From Lathyrus oleraceus (taxonomy: Eukaryota; Streptophyta; Magnoliopsida; Fabales; Fabaceae), in assembly GCF_024323335.1 (NCBI RefSeq), contig NC_066579.1:246381575-246445574 (forward strand): a DNA stretch of 64,000 bases, written 5' to 3'. Of this stretch, positions 9,799 to 18,952 are shown one piece after another. How positions within the stretch are numbered: position 1 is the first letter of the stretch; each line of letters starts with the position of its first letter. Position numbers and translations under genes: made by a program. Under the pieces are notes generated by a model. That model saw only the letters and a program-made list of their open reading frames with translations, did no database searches and had not been told where the DNA came from.

Positions 9799-11649
9799 TC
9801 AGCCTCCTGTGTACAAACCATGAGGACTGCTCCTCACTTCAGCCAGCAATGCTATCGTGTCAGGATGATCTGGGAATTCTATCAAACGCCGGATAAGCAG
9901 ATTCCTTTGGTGAATAACTCCATCCAACTCGTTGATGTGCTCTCTGTAGTAATTCCCATCATCTTCTCCGAACACCTCTTCAAGTCTGGATTTCTTCAAA
10001 CCTGCCAACACCTTAAGTTCTTCAATCTGTCCTCGAGCCTCATTGAGTTGATCGGTGATGTAACCATTGGTAGAACGGGCGCACAGAAGCTCATTGTTCT
10101 TCTCCTTCAGCAAAGTCTTCAATTTCTCCATTTGACCAGTCAGTTCGATCACCATCTCCTCCTCCTTTTCCTTCAGAGAAGTTGAAAATGCATCCCATTG
10201 CTCTTGCCACCCAGCTAATTCACCATGAGCATCCATTAACTGTTGCTTGACTCGCCTCAACTCAGAACTGGATGATCCCAAGGCCTTGTCTGTCTTCCTG
10301 AAGAAGTCCATCTCCACAGCTAATTTCCTTTCTGCTTCCCCTTGGAATCCGACGGCCTCCCTCTTCTGATATTCTGCCTCATGGAATTGATGCATATAGT
10401 CTTGCAACTTCACACTTAACTCTGAGTTCTCGGTTTGAAGCTCCTCCATGGCTTTCTTCAATTTGTCATACTCCTCTCGGCTCACCATTGTTGACTGCCC
10501 AGTAGTAGGTGGATACAAAGGTTCTTCAATAGGAAACGGCAGACCAAACTCTTCGACTCTTCCTTGCAGCCATTCTCCATACTGAGGGTAAGTTCTACAG
10601 TCTCCTTTTCCAAGCACAATTCTTCCTCTCTTGATCACCTTGAGCCAGGCCTCAGCTGCCTTACGGGATACAGTCAAATCAGGCGAAGAATGGAAAAACA
10701 AAGACTCTTTCACATCCTTTTCCAGAGGCGGAGTTCTTAAAGTATATCCAAACTGTCTGACTGCTAGAGAAGGATTATAGTTTATTCCTCCTCTTTTTCC
10801 TACCAACGGTACATTTGGGAAGTTCCCACAACTGTGAATAATATCCACCCGAAGCAAGCTCCGGTCAGACCACCAAGAAATATCTTCAGCTCTCAACCCC
10901 ATCAACCTCTTCGACCAACTCAACGAATCCTCGACATCAACGAACGCTCCTGATTTGGGTAGGTGAGAATTGAACCACTTATAAAACAAAGGCGCACAAC
11001 AATTCACCAATCCTCCTTTTCTGTTCTCATTCCTGTGGTGCACCGAATGAAAGAAATCTCCTAGCAAGGTCAGCACTGGATTTCCCAACACGAAGAGGCG
11101 TATTGCGTCCATGTCCACAAATTTGGCAACATTAGGGAACAGGACAATCCCATACACACAAAGAGCCAACACAGCATTGAAACCCCTCTGGTCACCATCT
11201 TCAAGTTTCTTCTTTGCTTCTCCCAATAAGAAACTCAAATGAAAACCACTGACTCCTCCCTTCTGACACATATTAGCCTTCAAGACTGATTTCCCCAAAT
11301 ATGTGGCCGAAGCAACCATGCTGAGATCGGGCTGAAACTCAGAACTGTAGAACAACAACTGTGACTTGATAGGAACTCTGAGAAAACTGGCAATCTCCTC
11401 CAAAGTAGGGACCAAAATATAATCTGGGAATGTGAAACACCTCAATGGAGGGTCATAGAACTGCAGCAGTGTAAAGAGAGCATCGTGTTGATTTTTGGGG
11501 AGAACCGTGACGAAGCTTAGAATCAAACCGCAATCCTTCCGGAATCCTTCTAGAGAATCGTGATCCATTAACTTCATCAGTTGTTGAATAGGCTCCGAAC
11601 AAACCACTGGAAACTTGTAGGCGACATGTCTCTTTCTGCCAATGTCCAT
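9799..11649 (-). CDS. Ogre-1 ORF1 protein (616 residues, intact)
   Basis: An uninterrupted frame upstream of gag, the extra ORF that defines Ogre-type elements. Residues about 1-330 carry a globular domain with FYDPPLRCFTF, DYILVPTLEE, YGIVLFPN and PLFYKWFNSHLP blocks, also found in the decayed ORF1 of Ogre-3. It resembles the plant-mobile-domain or DUF7745-like proteins of plants. Residues about 385-570 are strongly charged and predicted coiled coil (EEYDKLKKAMEELQTENSEL). No catalytic motif is seen and the function is unknown; the coiled coil suggests multimer or RNA-protein assembly. It is odd that ORF1 is intact while gag, pro and integrase are broken. The start is the first ATG after the 5' UTR. 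Confidence 0.88.
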   Translation of the reverse strand: MDIGRKRHVAYKFPVVCSEPIQQLMKLMDHDSLEGFRKDCGLILSFVTVLPKNQHDALFTLLQFYDPPLRCFTFPDYILVPTLEEIASFLRVPIKSQLLFYSSEFQPDLSMVASATYLGKSVLKANMCQKGGVSGFHLSFLLGEAKKKLEDGDQRGFNAVLALCVYGIVLFPNVAKFVDMDAIRLFVLGNPVLTLLGDFFHSVHHRNENRKGGLVNCCAPLFYKWFNSHLPKSGAFVDVEDSLSWSKRLMGLRAEDISWWSDRSLLRVDIIHSCGNFPNVPLVGKRGGINYNPSLAVRQFGYTLRTPPLEKDVKESLFFHSSPDLTVSRKAAEAWLKVIKRGRIVLGKGDCRTYPQYGEWLQGRVEEFGLPFPIEEPLYPPTTGQSTMVSREEYDKLKKAMEELQTENSELSVKLQDYMHQFHEAEYQKREAVGFQGEAERKLAVEMDFFRKTDKALGSSSSELRRVKQQLMDAHGELAGWQEQWDAFSTSLKEKEEEMVIELTGQMEKLKTLLKEKNNELLCARSTNGYITDQLNEARGQIEELKVLAGLKKSRLEEVFGEDDGNYYREHINELDGVIHQRNLLIRRLIEFPDHPDTIALLAEVRSSPHGLYTGG

Positions 11650-12513
11650 CGTAGAAAAACCAGAGAACCCCGACCGGAATCAAGAAGAAGATGTAAACCC
11701 CCTAGAAATGGATAAACATGTGTTAAATGATATGAATGCAGAATGATGCGATGCAATGCAGTGACATGGAAATCAGGACTGCTGTATCCGCTTAAGCAAC
11801 TGTCGGGTTGCACTGTCTGAAGAGAAAACCCACTGAAGAATAAGATCAAAACTCTGCTCCAGAAAACCGGGTTGGTTGGAGGTTAAGGTTTTCCTGAATT
11901 TAGCCCGCCCCTCACTGGTAGGTTCTAAGAACAGAAGTTTGTCAGCTTTAGCCCTTCAGTCGAGAATAATACGTTTACCACTGAAGGTTTGGCATTATTA
12001 CGGGATAAAAGACCTCCGCTGACTCCCCTCAACAGGATATCCTAAAGCAAGTTCCCAGTCTCGGGGTCCTCGGATTGAGCAGCGAGAATGCGCCCACCAG
12101 AGCTAACATAAACGCGTCTCGGAGGAGAGGCCTCGACTGAGTTCTCGGGAAATAATCACCAGAGTCGACGATTTCTAAAGGAATATCTGTCGTTATGGAA
12201 CACCCATAGGACAAAATATATCCAACAGAAACCTCGTCTGGAATGTGGGTCTCATGAACGACTTAACGTAGCAACATACCACGCAAGCCTCATGACTATC
12301 CACTCTAACACCTATGTGTATACTCAAGCCTGGGTAGTGGGCTTATCTCTCATAGAACAGTCCCAACCCAACAAACAAACAACCCACAGAACCCACAGAT
12401 ACAACAAACATATGTACATGAATGCAATAAGGTAAAGCAGGTAAATGCTGAAAATAAATAACTGTACAAAAGAATAAACACCCAACAAACAAGAAACCTA
12501 CAAAAGCTAGGAG
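11650..12513 (-). other. Ogre-1 5' UTR (part downstream of the Tekay-1 insertion)
   Basis: Non-coding leader between PBS and ORF1; the other 17 bases up to the PBS are at 20943-20959, beyond Tekay-1. No open frame of note. The long 5' UTR is usual in Ogre. Confidence 0.75.
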
Positions 12514-12518
12514 GGACT
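12514..12518. other. Tekay-1 target-site duplication, left copy (GGACT)
   Basis: GGACT directly precedes the TGTAACACC start of the 5' LTR and recurs directly after the TGTTACA end at 20938-20942. Five bases is the usual length for Ty3/gypsy. Confidence 0.95.
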
Positions 12519-12645
12519 TGTAACACCCCAATAAAATAAAATAATTATTTAAATTAAGTTAATAGTATATTATTAATTTAATCAAATAATTGGGTTATTT
12601 TATTATTGGATTATTATTATTATTTTGGAATAATAATTACTGGAA

Positions 12646-12655
12646 TATATATAAG
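12646..12655 (+). promoter_or_regulatory. TATA box of the Tekay-1 LTR
   Basis: TATATATAAG lies 127 bp into the LTR (copy in the 3' LTR at 19083-19092). By the usual spacing transcription would start near 12680, which places most of the LTR in the transcribed leader. Confidence 0.65.
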
Positions 12656-12804
12656 TTGGAATTTAGAAACTCCCATTTTTGGTAAAAAGATTATTTTCAC
12701 GTGAAAAGGAAAAAGAGGCAGAAAAGGGAAAAGGGCAAAAAGCCAGAGAACGAAGGTTGAAGGAAGGAAAAGCTTGGAGCTCAGAGATTGCCGGATTTAC
12801 TCAG

Positions 12805-14171
12805 GTAAGGGGGGTTTATCACCGATTAATGGGTATTATGGGATAATATGTGATGGGTAGTGAGAAACCATTGATTTGCCTCTGATTGAATGATGTATGA
12901 TAAATTTGTGAACTTTTGGGATGAACGAAATTGGGATTAAAATGGAAGAAATTCGTAGGAATTAGAGGTAGAAAGGTTAGCAATTTGTGAAATCGAAAGT
13001 GTATGATTCGTGTTAGATGAGATGAATGAATTGTATGAAAATTGGACTGTAGAAGGTTGGAATTGGATAGATCTCGTAGCAGAGAAAGCCATAGCAGATC
13101 TGGGAATTCTGGGTTCTGGTCATACGCGTATGGCACTAGGCAATACGCGTATGAGATGGCTGGTACGCGTATGGATGAGGCCTTACGCGTATGGGTGAGA
13201 AAGATGATGTTTTGAACGTGAAATTGTCTCTGTTGGTACGCGTAGGAGAATGTGGTACGCGTAGCATACGCGTATGGGAGTGGGCAATACGCGTATGGAT
13301 TTGGGCAGGAATGGGCAATACGCGTATGGGTATAGGCAATACGCGTATGGGCAGACTTGTGGTTTTCCTGAACTGTTGTTGTGCAGTTTTTGGTTGTTTA
13401 GGCTGAGTGATGTAACTTAGCTGATGTATGACGTAGTAGGGATCATTTCCCGTTGTTTTGAGCAGTATAGGTATTAGTAGAGTGTGCTAATACTGTGTTT
13501 TAATTATTTGATATGATATGATGTGTTGATACATGTGTTGATGATGTATGATGAAATGCATAATGCTGTGAATGTATATATTATGCATGTATTTGTGAAT
13601 GGACTGTTGTATGGCTTAGAGTGTGAGCATGTGTCCATTGTGGATTGTTGTTGATGTTGCATTGCTAGATGATTAGCGTGCATAGCATAGCCTGTGGGGC
13701 TGTAGCTAATTCCCATAGTGAGGAATTAGTGAGTAAATCATTGTGGAATTGTTGTTGATGTTGGCATGCTAGGTGATTAGTGTGCATAGTCTAGCCTTTG
13801 GGGCTGTAGCTAATTCCCATAGTGAGGAATTAGTGAGTGAGTCACTAGGTCTCAAATGAGTGGGACTAGTGAGCTTAGTAGCCGTATCTGGAGGGATCGG
13901 TGAGCTTGAACTATATGTTCAAGAATAGTCGGTACCGCATGTGTGGAGTCTCATTGCATAAATTATGTATGGCGTATAATATGAATGGATGTATTCCAAT
14001 ATTATACGTGTGTTTGTGTTGGTGTTGAGTATTATGTTGAGTTGACGTGCTGTTACTGAATATATGTTTGGATTAGGGTGATGAAATGTGTTAAAATTAC
14101 TTAGCATTACATAGTGTTTTATAATGCTTATTATATTGATTGAGGAACTCACCCTTACAACCGTTTTTCAG
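12805..14171 (+). other. Candidate leader intron inside the Tekay-1 LTR
   Basis: The donor CAG/GTAAGG at 12805 and the acceptor TTTTTCAG at 14171 would remove 1367 bases of leader including the palindrome array. The Tekay-2 LTR has a donor and an acceptor at the same relative places although the LTRs are otherwise quite different. Inference only; no transcript data. Confidence 0.45.
13123..13347. repeat. Ten TACGCGTA palindromes in the Tekay-1 5' LTR
   Basis: Ten copies of TACGCGTA in 225 bp, most extended to ATACGCGTATGG and unevenly spaced (about 10 to 50 bp). The same array is at 19560-19784 in the 3' LTR. The core ACGCGT matches the CGCG box bound by calmodulin-binding CAMTA factors. Confidence 0.9.
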
Positions 14172-14417
14172 GTAACGAGCAGTGATTGAGTAGGAGCTAG
14201 TAATTGGAGTCTAGAGTAGTTCTTTAGTGGGTCATGCTCTGATAGATGTAACATCGGGACGGGATGTTTGACTTGTTTTCATTGATGATTGTTGAATAAG
14301 CTTACATGTTTTGTATTGATGTTGGATTCTATTCCGCTGCGAATTATGCAAATGTTTTATTTGATTAAATAAATGAGCATGACAGGATATTTTGATGATT
14401 GTTATGAAATGATTGTG

Positions 14418-14429
14418 TGGTATCAGAGC
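14418..14429 (+). other. Tekay-1 primer-binding site (initiator Met tRNA)
   Basis: TGGTATCAGAGC is complementary to the 3' end of plant initiator Met tRNA. It directly follows the truncated 5' LTR, and its first three bases (TGG) are also the last three of that LTR. Confidence 0.93.
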
Positions 14430-14539
14430 ATAGTCGGTCGAGTCGAGTCGTAATTATTCTGTTCCCCTGTACGGGATAGGTGTTGTGTAACCCTGTCAGT
14501 ACTTATTGTTTTAGTTGTTTGGATTAACTCAGAATAGAG

Positions 14540-17500
14540 ATGGCTGGAAGAGGTAGAGATGATGCTGCGATTGCTGAGGCTCTGGGTATGCTAGCTGGAG
14601 TACTTGGAGGAAATCCGAATGTTGTGGGAATGGGAGCTGCTCGTCAACTGAGTGAGTTCCAGAAGAACAATCCTCCAATGTTCAAGGGAGCATACGATCC
14701 AGATGGCGCTCAGAAGTGGTTGAAGGAGATAGAGAGAATCTTCCGAGTGACTGAGTGTGCCGATAACCAGAAGGTCAGGTTCGGTACGCATATGCTGTCA
14801 GAGGAAGCAGATGATTGGTGGGTTGCTACCCGCACCGAGTTGGAATCTGCTGGGAATGCTGAGATCACTTGGGCTGTGTTCAGAGAGAGATTCCTGAGGA
14901 AGTATTTTCCAGAGGATGTTAGAGGAAAGAAAGAGATAGAGTTCTTAGAATTGAAGCAGGGTAACAGGTCTGTTACTGAGTATGCTGCTAAGTTCACAGA
15001 GCTGTCGAAGTATTACACTCCCTATAATGAGGCTGCTGGAGAATTTTCGAAATGTGTGAAGATTGAGAACGGGTTGCGTCCCAAGATCAAACAGGCTATT
15101 GGATATCAGCGGATCAGAGTGTTTTCTGACTTGGTTGACTGTTGCAGGATTTTTGAACAGGATTCCAAAGCCAGAGCAGAGAGCTATCAACAGAGAGTTG
15201 ATAGGAAAGGCAAGAGTCAGAATGATCGTGGAAAACCGTATGCAGCTGGCAAAGGTTTTCAGAAGCAGAGTGGGATGAAGAGGCCTAGTGGGGGAGACTC
15301 TAGTGCCCCTGCTAAGTGTTATAGATGTGGTCGGGCTGGACATCGTGTCCATGAGTGTACCAGTGCTGAGATGAAGTGTTTCAAGTGTGGAAAAGGTGGT
15401 CATTTGGCTGCAGAGTGTCGGTTGAAGACTGTAACTTGTTTCAACTGTGGAGAGTTGGGTCATATCAGTCCACAGTGTCCTAAGCCGAAGAGAGAGAATC
15501 AGTCAGGAGGCAAGGTCTTTGCTTTATCGGGTTCTGAGACTTCTGCAGATGATCGTTTGATCCGAGGTACGTGTTATATTAATGGCTTTCCTCTTGTAGC
15601 TATTATTGACACAGGTGCTACTCATTCCTTTATATCCTTGGATTGTGCTGTGAAACTTAAGTTAGAGATATCTGAGATGCATGGTAGTATGGTGATTGAT
15701 ACTCCTGCAAAGGGTTCAGTGACTACTACTTCAGTTTGTTTGAGTTGTCCTTTGAGTATTTTTGGTAGAGACTTTGGAATGGACCTTGTGTGTCTTCCAC
15801 TAGTACAGGTTGAGGTTATCCTGGGTATGAACTGGTTGGTGTTTAACCGAGTCTATATCAACTGTTTTGATAAGACTGTGATTTTTCCTGAGATTGAGGA
15901 AGGAAAGAGTTTATTTCTATCAGCAAGGCAGGTGAATGAGGAAGTAGCAGATGGGGCAGAGTTGTTCATGCTGTTAGCGACTTTGGAGGCTAAAGATAAA
16001 CTAGTGATTGGCGATCTAGCCGTGGTGTGTGATTTTCCTGATGTGTTTCCTGAAGAAGTGAATGAATTGCCGCCAGAACGTGAAGTTGAGTTCTCGATTG
16101 ATTTGGTACCTGGTACTAGACCGATATCGATGGCTCCGTACCGTATGTCTGCTGTTGAGTTAGCTGAATTGAAGGGTCAGTTGGAAGATCTGTTGGATAA
16201 GAAATTTATTCGTCCTAGTGTGTCACCGTGGGGTGCACCAGTGTTGTTGGTTAAGAAGAAAGAAGGTACTATGAGGTTGTGTGTGGACTACAGGCAACTG
16301 AATAAAGTGACGATCAAGAATCGGTATCCTTTGCCGAGGATCGATGATTTGATGGACCAGTTGGTTGGTGCGAGTGTGTTCAGCAAAATAGATTTGAGGT
16401 CGGGATATCATCAGATACGTGTGAAAGCTGAGGATATTCAGAAGACTGCTTTCAGAACAAGGTATGGACATTATGAGTATTCTGTGATGCCTTTTGGTGT
16501 GACTAATGCGCCTGGAGTATTTATGGAGTATATGAATAGGATTTTCCATCCGTATCTCGATCAGTTTGTTGTGGTGTTTATTGATGACATTTTGGTGTAT
16601 TCGAAATCTGAAGAAGAGCATGCTGAGCATTTGAGAGTGGTTTTAGAAGTTCTACGAGAAAAGAAGTTATTTGCTAAACTATCCAAGTGTGAATTTTGGT
16701 TAGAAGAGGTTAGTTTTCTTGGTCATGTGATTTCAAGAGGTGGTGTTGCTGTTGATCCTTCTAAGATAGAAGCGGTATCTAAGTGGGAAGCTCCGAAGTC
16801 AGTTTCTGAGATAAGGAGTTTTCTTGGTTTGGCTGGTTATTATAGGAAGTTCATTGAGGGATTTTCCAAGTTGGCGTTACCGTTGACGATGTTGACTAGA
16901 AAGGGGCAAGCGTTTGTTTGCGACTCAAAATGTGAAGAGGGTTTCCAAGAGTTAAAGAGAAGGTTGACTACTGCTCCTATTCTGATATTACCGAGTTCGT
17001 CGGAACCATTTGAGGTTTACTGTGATGCTTCATTGTTGGGTTTAGGTGGTGTGTTGATGCAGAATAAGCAGGTTATAGCTTATGCTTCGAGACAACTGAG
17101 GGTTCATGAGAGGAACTATCCGACACATGATTTAGAGTTGGCAGCTGTGGTATTTGTTCTGAAATTATGGAGGCATTACTTGTATGGGTCAAGATTTGAG
17201 GTTTTCAGTGACCATAAAAGTTTAAAGTATTTGTTTGATCAGAAAGAGCTGAATATGAGACAGAGGAGATGGTTAGAATTTCTGAAGGATTATGACTTTG
17301 GTTTGAATTACCATCCGGGTAAAGCAAACGTAGTGGCTGATGCATTGAGTCGGAAATCATTGCATATGTCTATGTTAATGGTTAAGGAATTGGATTTAAT
17401 TGAGCAGTTTAGAGACTTGAGTTTGGTGTGTGAGAGTACTCACAATAGTGTTAAATTGGGAATGTTGAAGTTAACGAGTGGTATTCTGGATGAGATTAGA

Positions 17501-18910
17501 GAGGGTCAGAAATCCGATGTGTTTTTGGTCGATAAGTTGACTTTAGTGAATCAAGGTCAAGGTGGTGAATTCAGAGTTGATGAGAATGGTGTTTTGAGAT
17601 TTGGTAATCGGGTGTGTATTCCGGATGTTATCGAACTTAAGAAGAGTATCCTGGAGGAAGGACATCGTAGTGGCTTGAGTATTCATCCTGGAGCTACGAA
17701 GATGTATCATGATTTGAAAAAGTTATTTTGGTGGCCGGGAATGAAAAGAGAAATTGCGAGTTTTGTTTATTCCTGTTTGACTTGTCAGAAGTCAAAGATT
17801 GAGCATCAGAAGCCGTCTGGGCTAATGCAACCGTTGGCTATTCCGGAGTGGAAATGGGACAGTATCAGTATGGATTTTGTTTCTGGTTTACCGAGGACAA
17901 TTAAGAATTTTGAAGCTATTTGGGTGATTGTTGACAGATTGACAAAGTCGGCTCATTTCATTCCGATCAGAATGGATTATCCGTTAGAGAGATTAGCTGA
18001 GTTGTGTATTGAGAAGGTTGTAAGTTTGCATGGTATTCCGTCGAGTATTGTTTCGGACAGAGATCCTAGATTTACATCGAAGTTTTGGGAAGGTTTGCAG
18101 AGGGCTTTGGGAACTAAGCTGAGATTGAGTTCTGCATATCATCCGCAGACTGATGGTCAGACTGAGAGGACGATTCAGTCATTAGAGGATCTTTTGAGGG
18201 CTTGTGTTTTGGAAAAAGGAGGTGCTTGGGATTGTTATTTGCCTTTGATTGAGTTTACCTACAACAATAGTTTTCATTCGAGCATTGGTATGGCACCGTT
18301 TGAAGCTTTGTATGGTAGGAGATGTCGGACGCCTTTATGTTGGTATGAGTCCGGTGAGAGTGTTGTGGTTGGACCGGAGATTGTTCAACAGACTACGGAA
18401 AAGATTAAGATGATTCAGGAGAAGATGAGAATTGCTCAGAGTCGTCAGAAGAGTTATCATGACAAGAGGAGGAAGTCACTTGAATTTCAAGAGGGGGATC
18501 ATGTGTTTCTTCGTGTTACTCCGATAACTGGGGTTGGTCGAGCTTTGAAGTCAAAGAAGTTGACACCTCGATTTATTGGTCCTTATCAGATTTTGGAGAG
18601 GATAGGGGAAGTAGCCTATCGTATCGCTTTACCGCCGTCACTTGCGAATTTGCATGAGGTTTTTCATGTGTCTCAGTTGAGGAGGTACATTCATGATCCG
18701 TCGCATGTGGTCCAAGTAGATCATGTCCAGGTGAGAGATAACCTGACTGTTGAAACATCACCTATGAGGATCGAGGATCGAGAGTTGAAGCAGTTGCGGG
18801 GTAAAGAGATTGCCTTGGTGAAGGTAGCTTGGGGAGGACCGGCAGGTGGCAATGTGACTTGGGAACTGGAGAGTAAGATGGAGGAGTCTTACCCAGAGTT
18901 GTTCGCTTGA
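14540..18910 (+). CDS. Tekay-1 Gag-Pol polyprotein (1456 residues, intact)
   Basis: One open frame starting [15 protein letters not shown]. Gag includes [14 protein letters not shown] and [16 protein letters not shown]. Three CCHC zinc knuckles follow at about residues 260-313 ([42 protein letters not shown]). Then come protease ([10 protein letters not shown], near 355), RT ([12 protein letters not shown] near 582; catalytic FIDD near 680), RNase H (VYCDAS near 827, [26 protein letters not shown]) and integrase: HHCC finger near 1042-1095, then DFVSG, SDRDPRF and DGQTERT for the DDE triad. A chromodomain ends the protein (LVKVAWGG and TWELESKM near 1430). Chromodomains direct such elements to heterochromatin. 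No break is seen, so this copy could be autonomous. Confidence 0.97.
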   Translation: MAGRGRDDAAIAEALGMLAGVLGGNPNVVGMGAARQLSEFQKNNPPMFKGAYDPDGAQKWLKEIERIFRVTECADNQKVRFGTHMLSEEADDWWVATRTELESAGNAEITWAVFRERFLRKYFPEDVRGKKEIEFLELKQGNRSVTEYAAKFTELSKYYTPYNEAAGEFSKCVKIENGLRPKIKQAIGYQRIRVFSDLVDCCRIFEQDSKARAESYQQRVDRKGKSQNDRGKPYAAGKGFQKQSGMKRPSGGDSSAPAKCYRCGRAGHRVHECTSAEMKCFKCGKGGHLAAECRLKTVTCFNCGELGHISPQCPKPKRENQSGGKVFALSGSETSADDRLIRGTCYINGFPLVAIIDTGATHSFISLDCAVKLKLEISEMHGSMVIDTPAKGSVTTTSVCLSCPLSIFGRDFGMDLVCLPLVQVEVILGMNWLVFNRVYINCFDKTVIFPEIEEGKSLFLSARQVNEEVADGAELFMLLATLEAKDKLVIGDLAVVCDFPDVFPEEVNELPPEREVEFSIDLVPGTRPISMAPYRMSAVELAELKGQLEDLLDKKFIRPSVSPWGAPVLLVKKKEGTMRLCVDYRQLNKVTIKNRYPLPRIDDLMDQLVGASVFSKIDLRSGYHQIRVKAEDIQKTAFRTRYGHYEYSVMPFGVTNAPGVFMEYMNRIFHPYLDQFVVVFIDDILVYSKSEEEHAEHLRVVLEVLREKKLFAKLSKCEFWLEEVSFLGHVISRGGVAVDPSKIEAVSKWEAPKSVSEIRSFLGLAGYYRKFIEGFSKLALPLTMLTRKGQAFVCDSKCEEGFQELKRRLTTAPILILPSSSEPFEVYCDASLLGLGGVLMQNKQVIAYASRQLRVHERNYPTHDLELAAVVFVLKLWRHYLYGSRFEVFSDHKSLKYLFDQKELNMRQRRWLEFLKDYDFGLNYHPGKANVVADALSRKSLHMSMLMVKELDLIEQFRDLSLVCESTHNSVKLGMLKLTSGILDEIREGQKSDVFLVDKLTLVNQGQGGEFRVDENGVLRFGNRVCIPDVIELKKSILEEGHRSGLSIHPGATKMYHDLKKLFWWPGMKREIASFVYSCLTCQKSKIEHQKPSGLMQPLAIPEWKWDSISMDFVSGLPRTIKNFEAIWVIVDRLTKSAHFIPIRMDYPLERLAELCIEKVVSLHGIPSSIVSDRDPRFTSKFWEGLQRALGTKLRLSSAYHPQTDGQTERTIQSLEDLLRACVLEKGGAWDCYLPLIEFTYNNSFHSSIGMAPFEALYGRRCRTPLCWYESGESVVVGPEIVQQTTEKIKMIQEKMRIAQSRQKSYHDKRRKSLEFQEGDHVFLRVTPITGVGRALKSKKLTPRFIGPYQILERIGEVAYRIALPPSLANLHEVFHVSQLRRYIHDPSHVVQVDHVQVRDNLTVETSPMRIEDRELKQLRGKEIALVKVAWGGPAGGNVTWELESKMEESYPELFA

Positions 18911-18915
18911 GGTAT

Positions 18916-18952
18916 GTTTTCGAGGACGAAAACTCTTTTAGTGGGGGAGAGT
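18916..18952 (+). other. Tekay-1 hairpin plus polypurine tract
   Basis: A 7-bp stem GTTTTCG/CGAAAAC with loop AGGA (18916-18933) stands just after the stop codon. Eight bases later comes the polypurine tract GTGGGGGAGAGT, which abuts the TGTAACACC start of the 3' LTR at 18953. Tekay-2 has the same layout with a compensated base pair. Confidence 0.85.

Larger units (their letters stand above)
12519..14420 (+). repeat. Tekay-1 5' LTR (1902 bp, 3' end truncated)
   Basis: Starts TGTAACACCCCAATAAAA like the 3' LTR. It follows the 3' LTR up to TGTGTGG (3' LTR position 20857) and then passes directly into the PBS. The last 80 bases (equivalent of 20858-20937, including the TGTTACA end) are missing. 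It holds a TATA box, a candidate splice donor, a palindrome cluster and a candidate acceptor. Confidence 0.93.

Noticed and set aside
12819..14152. Several short frames duplicated exactly at 19256-20589
   Set aside because: They are duplicated because both copies are LTR; they span palindromes and AT-rich DNA without protein character.
14418..14429. tRNA-like sequence TGGTATCAGAGC
   Set aside because: It is the complement of a tRNA 3' end used as primer-binding site, not a tRNA gene; no cloverleaf surrounds it. The same holds for the other PBS.
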